DNA from: Teratosphaeria epicoccoides
Taxonomy: Eukaryota; Ascomycota; Dothideomycetes; Mycosphaerellales; Teratosphaeriaceae
Direction: 5' to 3'
DNA length: 16,659 bases
Assembly (NCBI GenBank): GCA_021401465.1
Contig: JADDMT010000289.1
Span: 1-16,659 of the forward strand
The position numbers were made by a program, and so were the translations under genes. The notes below the pieces were generated by a model, which saw only the letters and a program-made list of their open reading frames with translations, did not search any database and was not told the origin of the DNA. Positions 1-9,202 of the stretch are shown here, piece by piece (the first letter of the stretch is position 1; every line of letters starts with the position of its first letter).

Positions 1-321
1 TCAATTTAATCCTCTCTTGCTTAGAGGAGAGTCAGTTACAAGGTCAACTGCTATTGTCGATATTCTTCACAGCTCCCGAGTCTAACACCTAGTCACCTTC
101 CTGCTATTGGCACCTACCCTTATGACAACATGCGGATCGAGATATCAGGAAACCACGAGTACGTACTTCGGTTAATCCTTGAAATTATAGGGCGAGCATG
201 CGCGCCGGCCTCGCCAAGTAGCTTAGCTGTCCCTATTTAGTCGTGACTGTGAAGAACGTGTCGCAGAACCTCAGGGTAGTAGGAAAGTGCGCGGACGCTC
301 TACGCGCGCCGCTCGAAACGG

Positions 322-337
322 CAGGAGCGCGCTCCTG
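322..337. repeat. 16-bp perfect palindrome
   Basis: CAGGAGCGCGCTCCTG is its own reverse complement. A 6-bp stem with a 4-nt loop (361-376) and a 10-bp palindrome CGCATATGCG (390-399) follow within 65 bp. All lie 130-210 bp upstream of the TATA box at 530, where factor-binding sites would be expected. No specific factor can be assigned. Confidence 0.6.
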
Positions 338-529
338 GCGCGGGCCTCGCCACATTTCCATGCTAGTAGGCTAGCACGAGTGCGGTCGGCGCATATGCGT
401 GACAGCCGCGTTATCCATTATTGTATCATTCGGTCCCCTTGTAAGTTAACTAAAGGCAGGTACTCTGCGCATGTAGTTCGAGTCACTAGCTCAACGGTTG
501 CGGTAGGCAACAGGGGGGCTGTCAGAGGG

Positions 530-536
530 TATAAAA
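530..536 (+). promoter_or_regulatory. TATA box for the + strand gene
   Basis: TATAAAA sits in GGGTATAAAAACC. The first ATG of the downstream frame is 88 bp away at 618, and a pyrimidine-rich leader lies between. The spacing suits a pol II core promoter with a start site near 560. The assignment rests on motif and position only. Confidence 0.5.
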
Positions 537-651
537 ACCTCGTCGCTCCCTAAACTTTCCTGTTCTAAGACACTATTATCAACCTCCGCTCCTACTTCGC
601 TTAGCTTGCGCCTCGCTATGTCTACGGGTCCGTACTAGAGCTCCTTCTTCT

Positions 652-677
652 TCAATCAATCAATCAAGATCAATCAA
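652..677 (+). repeat. short (TCAA)n tract
   Basis: TCAA is repeated four times, then after a GA interruption two more times. It lies just before the first solid coding sequence of the + strand gene. Such CAAT-rich tracts are common in fungal 5' leaders, so the true start codon may lie after it (see 618-2189) rather than at 618. Confidence 0.5.
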
Positions 678-1513
678 CCTGTCTTAGCTATAATAGCTCA
701 TGTGCTGCAGACTAAGTTCGACGCTACTCGCTCTGCCCGCGATTGTCGCTCGTGTCGACAATGCCTCGACAACCTTAGTAGCTAAGCTGCACACATCTCT
801 CCTCCGCATGTTAGTAAGGCGTCCCCTACCCGCGAGGTATGCGTGACTTGTACTAACCGAAGCGTAGCTGAGATCTACGTTAGCAGGTTTAATGAGGGCA
901 GTGTCTACCGCAATTATGTCAACTGTAATAGCAAGCATCAAAAATGCTAAGACCTCCCTAAAGAGGTGTACGGCAAGTACAACTAGCTCTGCCGTAACAT
1001 CGATGACTTCTAGAGTACGCGCGACGAGAGGATTGCTAAAGGCACTCTGACTATGAACAGGCTACAGGCTAAGTACCGCGAGGCACTCGCCTACCTGCTC
1101 GGCGCCCTCTCGTGCTTTACCGCGACTGCTAACCGTTCTTACAGCAGCGTTCGCTTCGACTCTCTGCTAACAGGCGAAAACGTTTGTCTAGGTCTAATCG
1201 CAGACTTAGTCTAGAAGATCTTGAAGGTGCTAACCGTTAGGGTCGAGACCTTCGCCATAGTACGCATACAGTGCGGGTACCCTCCAAGTATGAATGCTGA
1301 CTTTCTCCGCTAGGCTAACGTTAGCGTCGAGAAATATCCGACTAGCTGTCAGCGTTAGCAACTCGGGGCCCTTGCCTCTATTGACGATGACTTTAAGACG
1401 CGGATGATCCGCAAGAAGGTCATCAAGCAATTCACCGCTCCCGCCGCTAAGGCCACGCCCTAGCGCCGTACCGAGAGGCAGCCTGCCTCTAAGCCGGTCC
1501 CGAGGACTAAGCC

Positions 1514-1564
1514 GTAAGTTACTTACTCGAATCCTGTCGCGTGCGTACAGCTAACACATTGTAG
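1514..1564 (+). other. predicted 51-bp spliceosomal intron
   Basis: The donor GTAAGT is at 1514-1519, a branch-point-like GCTAACA at 1550-1556 and the acceptor TTGTAG ends at 1564. The length fits Pezizomycotina introns and is a multiple of three. Removing it joins CC to C as a Pro codon, keeps the flanking frame and deletes the in-frame TAA at 1515. No transcript evidence is available. Confidence 0.6.
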
Positions 1565-2189
1565 CGCCGCCGCCTACGCCGCCTCGACGCTACTGTCTAA
1601 GAAGAAGAAGAGGGCCAGGGCCGAAATTAAGGTCAGCGACGAGGAAGCCGAGCCTTCCCCGCTTGCGACCCGCACTACGTCCGTCAAGACGCTAAGGCAC
1701 AAGCCTCTAGGCCAGATCTTTGAGGATAAGGAGGATGACGACGTTCAGGATACCTTCGGTCCTAACGTGATCCCTTTGCGCCGTAGTGTTACCGCACTAG
1801 TTGCGCCTAAGGGAGACACCGAGTCCGATAATGTGGTCGACACTTGTGTCAAGAAGCGCAAGATGATCTTGAGGGCCGAGCGCGACAGCCGCAAGCGCGC
1901 TCGAGTCTCTTCGCCTTCTGATGCTAAGGATGAGGTAGTCGTCGCGACTAGGCGCGGTAAGGGTGTCGCTAGTTCTCTGGCTACTATAGGCTCCGAAGAC
2001 GAGCTCCCTCGCAACCTACTAAAGAAGAAGATGCCGGCCTCTCTTTGTGGCGTTGCTACCCCCGTTACTCATAGCCGCTTCGGGGTGTTTAGTAGACCCT
2101 GTACAGGTAGGCAGTCCCTAGCGGACCGCAACAAGAAAGACTCTCCTGCTTCGGGTTCGGTCAGGAAGCCCCTGACTAGTAGTCGCTAA

Positions 2190-2329
2190 GCATTAGCTAC
2201 GAAGCTAATCTAAGCATGTCTCTTGTTCTTCTTAGGTTTATTCTAGGTGTGCCTTTAGGCATCAATAATGTATGAGTAGGGCGTTTGCTTCTTATTGTCA
2301 CTTCGCGTGTTATGCGCTACATACACGTG
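2190..2329. other. convergent intergenic gap with a small hairpin
   Basis: This 140-bp gap separates the two convergent frames. ATTAGCT-ACGA-AGCTAAT (2192-2209) is a perfect 7-bp stem with a 4-nt loop directly after the + strand stop codon. There is no LTR here. The gag-pol frame could read on to about 2240 if its TGA at 2330-2332 is itself a mutated CGA. Confidence 0.5.
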
Positions 2330-5300
2330 TCAAGAATTCTGCTCCGGAACCCTCATCTTCCCATGAATCGACCTTCTCAAGCCCTGCTTACGCTTCCTCT
2401 ACTCTTCGAATTCACGAATAGCTTCTAGAGCGTTCTTGTAGTCTTCGGCCGGAACCCATTATGTGTACTTAGGTAGGTATCCTTTCTACTTCACTAGATA
2501 GTGCGTTGCGCCCTTGCGCCGCATACTGTCCTTAATACCCTCGACTTCCTACTCTTCGTTCTCTTCTGCTACTAGCATCGGGTCCGCGGGCTCTTCGCCC
2601 TCGCGCTGTACCTATAGTTCGAGTAGAGATACGTAGAAGACATCGTGCACACAATACGACGATAGCAACGATAGCTAGTACGCCTGCGAGCCTATCGCGT
2701 CGCGTATCCGGAAGGGTCCGACGAACCTTGGCGTCATCTTCTTGCTCGGAAGTTTCAGCTTAAGATTCTTTGTCGACAGTAACACCTTCGTACTAACTAC
2801 GTACTACATCGGTTTAGCACGGGTGTTATTATGTTTAATCTAGGATTCTGAGGCCTTTTTCTAGTGTTCCATTAGCACCGAATGTACCTCGCGCATACGC
2901 CGCGCTAATTCCGCGGCGGCCGGCACCCTCTCCTTAGAAGACTCGTCCCGAGGCGGTTCTAGGTGTATTTCCGGATCAAAGCTATAGAGAATCTGAAATG
3001 GCGACATGCGCATAGCAGCATGCACGCTGTTATTAACTGCAAATTCCGCCATAGGAATTGCGTCGGCCTAGGCATCCTGGTTCTTAGCGTAGTAGCACCG
3101 AAGGTACTACTCAAGAGTCTAGTTCATACGTTTAGTCTGACCATTAGTCTGTAGATAGAATGCTGTACTTAGGCGGTGCTTAACACGCGCTTCAAACACA
3201 AATTCTTGCTAGTATTTACTAGTAAAGACAGAACCTCGATCCGATAGGATACTTCGGGGGACACTAAAGCGCTGTATGACTTCGTCGCGAAGTAGCCGCG
3301 CAAGCTCGCCGCTTGTGCACTTTTTCGTACATAGGATGAAGATATTCATCTTCGAGTATTAGTCGACTACTATAAGGACAGCATCAACTACATCGCCTTT
3401 CTACTTTGCTAGCGGCAAATCAGTAATGAAATCTATGGTCAAGTCTTGCCATGGTCTCTCTAGCAGTAGGAGCGCCTAAGCATCGCCGTAGGGGCGATAG
3501 CGCCGAGATTTGCTAATCTGGCACGTCTGGCAGGATTTGACATAGTCAGAGACATCCTGTTCTAGCGTAGGCTACTAGTATTTACGTCCGAGAAGTACGT
3601 TCGTCTTCTCTACGCCAAAATGGCCCGCGAGTTTATCGTCATGATGAATACAGAGGAGCTGCGAACGGAGTACGCGGTTAGCGGGTACGTAGAGCCTATT
3701 ATCAAAGTACTACAAGTCGCCTGACTTAGTCTAGTACTTCGGACCGCCTACGGTGTCCTAGAGGGCTATACCCTCATTAATTAACTCCGGTTCTTACTCT
3801 TGCAACTGCTAAATAAGTCTCGAGACTTCTTCAAAGGGTTCTTTAGACATCGCATGCTTACCGCATGTGAGCTAGTTAACTACCGCACGGATCGAGCTAG
3901 ACACGGTCGCCACAACTGCTAGATGGGAGGGTTCGTTACTAGCGGAGGCCGTGAGGCCCCATTAGACCCGCAGTCGACCTACAAGAGGAGCTAACGACAG
4001 ATCGCCGCCCTAAACTACAAGCTTCGTTTGCAGCGTAGGGAGAAGCTGTTAGTTACCCTCTTCCCTAGTGTCGTAGTCCGGTCGTCGCGAAGGACCGTCG
4101 GCTAGATTCGTCTTTCTAGAACGATGCTAGATAACGAAGTCAAAGCTAGCGAGGAAAGTCGCCTACTATGCTTGCTAACTACTTAGCTGCTTCACGCCCA
4201 TGAAGCCGCGAAGGTTGTTATAGTTAGTAAGCACCTTAATAGGGTGCGCTACGCCTTCGAGGTAGTGTCGGTACTCCTTGAAGCCGTCAACAATAGCTAA
4301 AAGCTCTTAGTCGTAAGTCTCGTAGTTAAGCTTAGCGCCCTGCATCTTCCGCGACTAGAAGGCAATCGGGTACTATCGCGTACTACCTTCGTGCGACTAG
4401 AGCTACGATATAATTGCGGCTATTGCGAATTTTGAAGTATCGGTCTCTATCCGGATCTTCGCAGCGGGGTCAAAGTGCCGAAGTATAGGCGTAGTTTAAA
4501 AAGCTGCTTTAAGTTCAGAGAAGGCCTTGCTCTAAGCCTCCTCCTAAGGCACTTTCCCTGGCTTTTTTCCTTGAACTGCGCCCTTTGCGAGGGCTGTGAG
4601 GGGAGCCATGATCTTCGAGTAAGATCGTATGAATCTGCGGTAGAAGTTAGTAAATCCTAGGAACACCTACACTTCTCGGAGGGTAGTCGGCTGCAGCTAC
4701 TCCGCGATTACGGACACCCTTCGGTCATCCATGATGACTCCTTCCATAGAGACGATGTATCCGAGAAACTTAATCCTATCCGTCAGGAATGAGCACTTCT
4801 TTAGGTTCGCGTATAGAGCGAACTTACGGAGCCGTTCGAGCACTATACTTAGATGCCGAATATGCTCCTCCTTCGAGTCAGAATAGACTAGTATATCGTC
4901 CAAATATACTACGCAGCAGGTGTCAACGAGGCCGGCTAGGGCCTAGTTGATATACGCTTAGAACGTCGCTAGTGCGTTAGTCAAGCTAAATGGCATCACC
5001 GTATACTCGAAGTGTCTGTACTACGTTCGGAATGCGGTCTTCTACTCGTCGCCCTTTCGGATCGGTATCTAGTAGTAGGCGTCCTTTAAGTCGATAGACG
5101 AGAAGATGGCGGCGCGACTAAGGCGGTCAAGCGTCTCGCTAATAAGTAGTAGGGGGCAGCGGTTCTTCTAGGTTACTACGTTAAGGCCCCTATAGTTAAC
5201 GTATAGGCGGAGCGTGTTGTCCTTCTTCAGGACGAACATAACTAACGCTCTAGCCTCGCTGTCGCTTCGTCGGATCCACGCGTTCCTTTGCGCCTTGTAG

Positions 5301-7294
5301 AGGTAGTCTCGAAGTGTCTCGAGCTGCGACTCTGACATGGGGTACAGAGGTCAATGCGGAGGATTGTAACCCTCCTTAAGGTTAATCGCATGTTCCGCGT
5401 CTAGGGCCCGGGCATAGGCCGCAGCCTCTACGTCGAAAATATCGGCGTATTCCTCTAACTCAGGCGGAAGGGTAACGTCTTCCTTGACGTTCTGTATGCA
5501 GACCGCATACACGCATTAGACCTTCTTCATGTCCTTGTAGAAGCTGTGTGCGTCACGCATCCGCACCGCAGGAACTTCGCCTATAGAGCCGTAGAACTAG
5601 TTGTCGGTAGCTCTATTAACAACGACTCCCTGCTTGTGGCGCTAAGGGCGGCCGAGCAGGAGCTCCTTATCAGGAACGTCTTCGGCGTAGAAGACTTCGT
5701 TAGTCTCGCGTACTTCTCCCGAGGAGTCCGCGAGTTAGAGGCGCACGTTGTACGCGCCTTAAGCCGCTGCGCCTTCGCCCCGAAAAGACTTCATGGTAGG
5801 CAGCAGGGCTCCTGGGATCGGCTTCAAACTGAGCCGTACGATTACTCTCTAGGGTATCACATTAACCTCCGCAAGGTCATCTAACATACAGTCTACTAGC
5901 TCGAGCGAGCCATTAACTCGGACCGCGCCAGATAGGCGCCACGTAGGCCACGAGTCTACACTATTAGTGACGGACAGCTTAGATACCCGCGGTAGCCATT
6001 CGGTTGTCTTAGGCTTGTCCTTCTTTCGCCTCCCCTCTAGGGAGGTTTCGGACACCTTGCTTACCTTCTTCCTATCACTTCGTTTAGGACAGCAAGCCGC
6101 CTAGTAGTCCCTTGCTCTACAGATGTAGCAGCTACTCGGAGGCTTCTCGCCACCGTCTTTTGGCTTAGAGGGCTTGCTCCTCCGGAATAAACTACCGCGT
6201 TAGACGTGGCCTCTAGGGCGCTTGTGATGGCGGCCCTTCAGGGGGTCCTTAGGGCTTAGACGCTTATTGTCCTTACCGCCCGATTTCCCATTTTGCTTCA
6301 AGGTGATTTCCATACGTGTCGCAAGGGACACGAGGTCTTGCCGAGTTGTTAGAAGTTCATGAAAAGTCATGATTATGTTCCGAAGATCGTCATTAAGTTT
6401 GACAAGCAAGTGCCGCACGCGTTACGTCTCGGTATAGGGTAGCATCTGTCTCTCAAGCGTAGCGAGGTAGGTTGCGAAGCTAGAGGTTGTTTGTCCCTTC
6501 CCCTGCTTAGCCTTCTCGTACTCGACAGACATAGTAAGGGCGCGATTCCCCGGATCCTCGACCTAGTCGACATAGAACTAGCGAAAGTCCGCCTACATAT
6601 ACGTTCTGTCGTAGACCCGCATAAGGTTATACCGCTCATGCTAATTGTTGCGAGGTTCCTTATCCTCTTCGAGCTACATCACACTAAAGGCGACTTGTTC
6701 GCCCTCTGTAGAATATCCACGTAGGTTAAGCATGAAAACTGCCTTACATGCCTGCAAGAAAGTTCGAGCCTCCTTCAAGGTGTCTCCCTTAAATAGCTTC
6801 GGGTTGCGTGCGTTACGACTACCTCCTAGTTAGCCTACTATGGCCCCGAATTTAGGCACCAAGTTCGCGGGCACACGCGGAGGGTCTGCGCCTCCTAGTA
6901 AGTTGTCTTTGCAGGTCCCTAGCGTGAAATCTTGCTAGATTTCTTCGTCCGCCAGTTCGTTAGTACCGCTCATAGCGACGTCTTCGTCGTCCTCGCTGTT
7001 GTCGCTACTAGGAGCGGTGCGGCTCCAGCTCTAGTTCGTAAGGCGGTTCGCGACCTAATCGACAATCATGGCTACGAGGGCCAGGTCGATAGTCGGGGTT
7101 AGCTGCGGTCCCTGTGCGGGGGGTCTATTGCCTAGTCTGCCGCGTAATTGTCCTCTAGCGGAACCGTCGCTCGATGCAGTGTCGCTCGCAGCAGGTACTT
7201 CTGCGGGCTAGTTACTCGGGCTAGCTTCGCCATCGCGGGCGCTCGGGATGGCGCTCGCTACGCGTTAGTTGCGAGTTCGTAGTGCTCTAGACAT
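2330..7294 (-). pseudogene. gag-pol polyprotein of element A (single frame, many stops)
   Basis: The frame from ATG at 7292-7294 to TGA at 2330-2332 is 1,655 codons with no frameshift. It has roughly 70 in-frame stops, nearly all TAG, some TAA and one TGA. Landmarks: gag block with NPKLFKGDTLKEAR near residue 170 and RHLLVKLND near 293; CCHC knuckle near 388-402 (CYIC and the last Cys present, His now Tyr, Trp now TAG); protease-like LDDLAEVNVI near 472; RT with intact YLDD near 797-800; RNase H from ETDTSKF near 950, its TDH motif changed to TNY; integrase with intact HHCC, then DDE residues in TIDF, SDRG and the Glu at 3110-3112; chromodomain near 1580-1640 (HYLVK-stop-KGYLP). RT shows RIP missense such as PFS for the usual PFG and NAL for NAP. 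It cannot give a full product. Confidence 0.9.
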
Positions 7295-7466
7295 ATCGTA
7301 GTATTCTCTGCTAGACTGCAAAGCAGGGGGGAGAAAGCAGAACTAATATAGATGTATGTGCTATATGATATGAAAATATCTCGCAGTGTGACAGAGTAAT
7401 CCGACCTTTTAGTAGGTACAAGACAGCGCTGCTTTCTGCTTATCGCAGAGGTAGCGCTAAGGGTGC

Positions 7467-7472
7467 TTATAA
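7467..7472 (-). promoter_or_regulatory. LTR TATA box, element A
   Basis: On the minus strand the sequence reads GGGTTATAAGCACCC, 173 bp upstream of the gag ATG. It probably drives transcription of the element. An identical box lies at 8966-8971 in copy B. Confidence 0.5.
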
Positions 7473-7539
7473 CCCCCGACGCTCCTTAATTAGGGAAAGC
7501 ATGTCTGAGCCTAACCCCGTAGGGGTACCGTAGGGTTAG

Positions 7540-7562
7540 CGACGTAGGGGCGTCCTACGTCG
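7540..7562. repeat. U3 hairpin, element A LTR
   Basis: CGACGTAGG-GGCGT-CCTACGTCG is a perfect 9-bp stem with a 5-nt loop. A second inverted repeat, CTAACCC...GGGTTAG, lies beside it at 7511-7538. Both are upstream of the LTR TATA box with respect to the minus strand. The 9-bp stem is conserved in copy B at 9039-9061. Confidence 0.6.
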
Positions 7563-7703
7563 ACAACTGATCCTACTTAGACGACATACAAGCTAACGTA
7601 TGTACGAAGGACCCCCTTGCCATATGTGGCAGGGTCACTGCATGCCAAGGGCGGCCATTAGAACCTATGCGGTTCAAATGGTCCCCTAGTATCAACCGTA
7701 TCA

Positions 7704-8793
7704 CGTGACCCCTAGGGCGCTTGTGATAGCGGCCCTTTAGTAGGTCCTCGGGGCTTAGACGCTTATTGTCCTTACCGCCCGATTTTCCATTTCGCTTCAA
7801 GGTGATTTCTATACGTGTCGCAAGGGACACAAGGTCTTGCCGAGTTGTCGGAAGTTCATGAAAAGTCATGATTATGTTCCGAAGATTGTCATTAAGTTTG
7901 ACAAGCAAGTGCCGCACGCGTTGCGTCTCGGTATAGGGTAGCATCTGTCTCTCGAGCATGGCGAGATAGGTTGCGAAGCTAGAGGTTGTTTGTCCCTTCC
8001 CCTGCTTAGCCTTCTCGTACTCGACAGACATAGTAAGGGCGCGATTCCCCGGATCCTCGACCTAGTCGACACAGAACTAGCGAAAGTCTACCTATGTATA
8101 CGTTCTATCGTGGACCCGCATAAGGTCATACCGCTTATGCTAATTGTTGCGAGGTTCCTTATCCTCTTCGAGCTATATCACACTAAAGGCGACTCGTTCG
8201 CCCTCCGTGGAATATCCACGTAGGTTAAGCACGAAAACTGCCTTACACGCCTGCAAGAAAGTTCGAGCCTCCTTCAAGGTGTCTCCCTTAAACGGCTTCG
8301 GGTTGCGTGCGTTACGACTACCTCCTAGTTAGCCTACTATGGCCCCGAATTTAGGCACCAAGTTCGCGGGCACACGCGGAGGGTCTACGCCTCCTAGTAA
8401 GTTGTCTTCGCGGGTCCCTAGCGTGAAATCTCGCTGGATTTCTTCGTCCGCTAGTTCGTTAGTACCGCTCATGGCGACGTCTTCGTCGTCCTCGCCGTTG
8501 TCGCTGCTAGGAGCAGTGCGGCTCTAGCTCTAGTTCGCAAGGCGGTTCGCGACCTAATCGACAATCATGGCTACAAGGGCCGGGTCGATAGTCGGGGTTA
8601 GCTACGGTCCCTATGCGGGGGGTCTATTGCCTAGTCCGCCGCGTAATTATCCTCTAGCGGAACCGTCGCTCGATGCAGTGTCGCTCGCAGCGGTTACTTC
8701 TGCGGGCTGGTTACTCGGGCTAGCTTCGCCATCGCGGGCGCTCGGGATGGCGCTCGCTACACGTTAGTTGCGAGTTCGTAGTACTCTAGACAT
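7704..8793 (-). pseudogene. truncated gag of copy B
   Basis: It is collinear with codons 1 to ~363 of the element A gag. About 109 codons up to the junction (8031-7704) are stop-free, including the TYLAMLERQMLPYTE and VRHLLVKLND blocks, so this copy is less damaged here than A. The frame stays open past the junction into the LTR of A as far as 7573, giving a chimeric 152-codon frame whose last ~43 residues are LTR sequence read as protein. The zinc knuckle and everything after it are missing. Confidence 0.8.
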
Positions 8794-8864
8794 ATCGTAG
8801 TATTCTCTGCTAGACTGCAAAGCAGGGGGGAGAAAGCAGAACTAATATAGATGTATGTGCTATA

Positions 8865-9202
8865 TGATATGAAAATATCTCGCAGTGTGACAGAGTAATC
8901 CGACCTTTTAGTAGGTACAAGACAGCGCTGCTTTCTGCTTATCGCAGAGGTGGCGCTAAGGGTGCTTATAACCCCTGACGCTCCTTAATTAGGGAAAGCA
9001 TGTCTGAGCCTAACCCCGTAGGGGTACCGTAGGGTCAGCGACGTAGGGGCGTCCTACGTCGACAACTGATCCTACTCGGACGACATACGAGCTAACGTAT
9101 GTACGAAGGACCCCCTTGCCATATGTGGCAGGGTCACTGCATGCGAAGGGCGGCTATTAGAACCTATGCGGTTCAAATGGTCCCCTAGTATCAACCGTAT
9201 CA
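8865..9202 (-). repeat. 5' LTR of copy B
   Basis: It is the counterpart of 7366-7703 at the 1,499-bp offset and nearly identical to it, with the same TGATA...TATCA ends, TATA box (8966-8971) and 9-bp hairpin (9039-9061). The right flank begins AGGGG at 9203, which would be one copy of the target-site duplication; its partner is not in view. Confidence 0.6.

Larger units (their letters stand above)
1..617. other. non-coding region upstream of the 618-2189 gene
   Basis: I see no supportable coding region here. One frame stays open for 88 codons (287-553, +), but its composition and lack of any recognisable domain argue against a real gene. The stretch contains GC-rich palindromes around 322-399, a TATA box at 530-536 and a pyrimidine-rich segment before the first ATG, which is the usual look of a fungal promoter and 5' leader. 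CpA and TpG are commoner here than in the elements to the right, so RIP is weaker. It could be the inner part of an LTR, but it does not resemble the LTR sequences at 7366-7703, 8865-9202 or 16469-16659. Confidence 0.5.
618..2189 (+). pseudogene. cysteine-rich basic protein of unknown function, intron-bearing, with stops
   Basis: One frame runs from ATG 618 to TAA 2187-2189 (524 codons) with internal TAG/TAA at 636, 783, 948, 984, 1011, 1212, 1311, 1356, 1461 and 1515, and no TGA. The 1515 stop falls in a likely intron (1514-1564), so the 3' exon is open for about 225 codons. The N-terminal part has CRSCRQC near residue 46, then CVTC, VNC and QKC-DLP around residues 77-113. This Cys spacing recalls small fungal hypothetical proteins often found near transposons; that likeness is from memory. 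The C-terminal half is low complexity: a KKKKRARA basic cluster that could act as a nuclear signal, acidic patches (KEDDDV) and many K/R/S. The start is uncertain: ATG 618 meets TAG at 636, and paired ATA codons at 690-695 could be RIP-mutated ATGs. It is convergent with the gypsy gag-pol ending at 2330. I cannot assign a function. Confidence 0.55.
2330..7703 (-). mobile_element. element A: Ty3/gypsy chromovirus, RIP-mutated
   Basis: On the minus strand the order is LTR (7703-7366), leader (7365-7295) and one gag-pol frame ending at 2330. Domain order with integrase after RT/RNase H, plus a C-terminal chromodomain, places it among the chromoviruses of Ty3/gypsy. No matching LTR is found on the left in this window, so the 3' end is either truncated or lies beyond base 1, past the 618-2189 gene. 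The right terminus is supported because the same terminal sequence abuts different DNA at 7703/7704 and 9202/9203. Confidence 0.85.
6205..7703 (-). repeat. tandem repeat unit 1 (1,499 bp)
   Basis: This unit holds the LTR, leader and first ~364 codons of element A. It is repeated head to tail by 7704-9202 at a constant 1,499-bp offset. Comparing the first ~460 bases by eye gives about 28 differences, all but one transitions, as expected for two copies mutated by RIP rather than by general drift. Confidence 0.85.
7366..7703 (-). repeat. 5' LTR of element A
   Basis: On the minus strand it opens TGATACGG (from 7703) and a matching TATCA ends at 7366, giving TG...CA ends with a 5-bp inverted repeat over 338 bp. 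The 7703 end is firm because of the change of flank between copies; the 7366 end is inferred from the terminal repeat only. A TATA box and U3 hairpins lie inside. No convincing tRNA primer-binding site was found just inside it. Confidence 0.6.
7704..9202 (-). mobile_element. copy B: LTR plus truncated gag, tandem repeat unit 2
   Basis: This is the second copy of the family A 5' end: LTR 9202-8865, leader, then gag from ATG at 8791-8793, cut after about 363 codons where the LTR of A starts. Either element A inserted into the gag of B and the rest of B lies outside the window, or the 1,499-bp unit was tandemly duplicated by recombination. Base 7703 (A) is shared by the two flanks, so the junction is certain only to one base. 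Confidence 0.8.

Noticed and set aside
287..553. 88-codon plus-strand frame in the upstream region
   Set aside because: It is Arg/Ala-rich from GC-rich palindromic DNA, overlaps the TATA box and has no recognisable domain.
814..867. Second intron (GTAAGG ... TACTAAC ... CGTAG, 54 bp) in the Cys-rich gene
   Set aside because: It has donor, branch-like and acceptor motifs and preserves frame, but it contains no stop and would remove the CVTC motif that fits the Cys pattern, so I treat it as coding.
684..941. 85-codon minus-strand open frame
   Set aside because: It is the complement of the Cys-rich gene, without recognisable domain or promoter.
2190..2330. 3' LTR of element A directly after pol
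   Set aside because: The minus strand does begin TGACACG at the pol stop, but the rest does not match the LTR at 7366-7703 and no polypurine tract precedes it.
5546..5884. 112-codon plus-strand frame
   Set aside because: It overlaps the protease-RT linker of element A on the other strand, which explains the sequence better.
8339..8767. Plus-strand open frames opposite the truncated gag (also 6491-6833 and 7990-8332)
   Set aside because: They mirror the gag sequence and recur in both tandem copies only because the DNA is repeated. Their residues show no domain.
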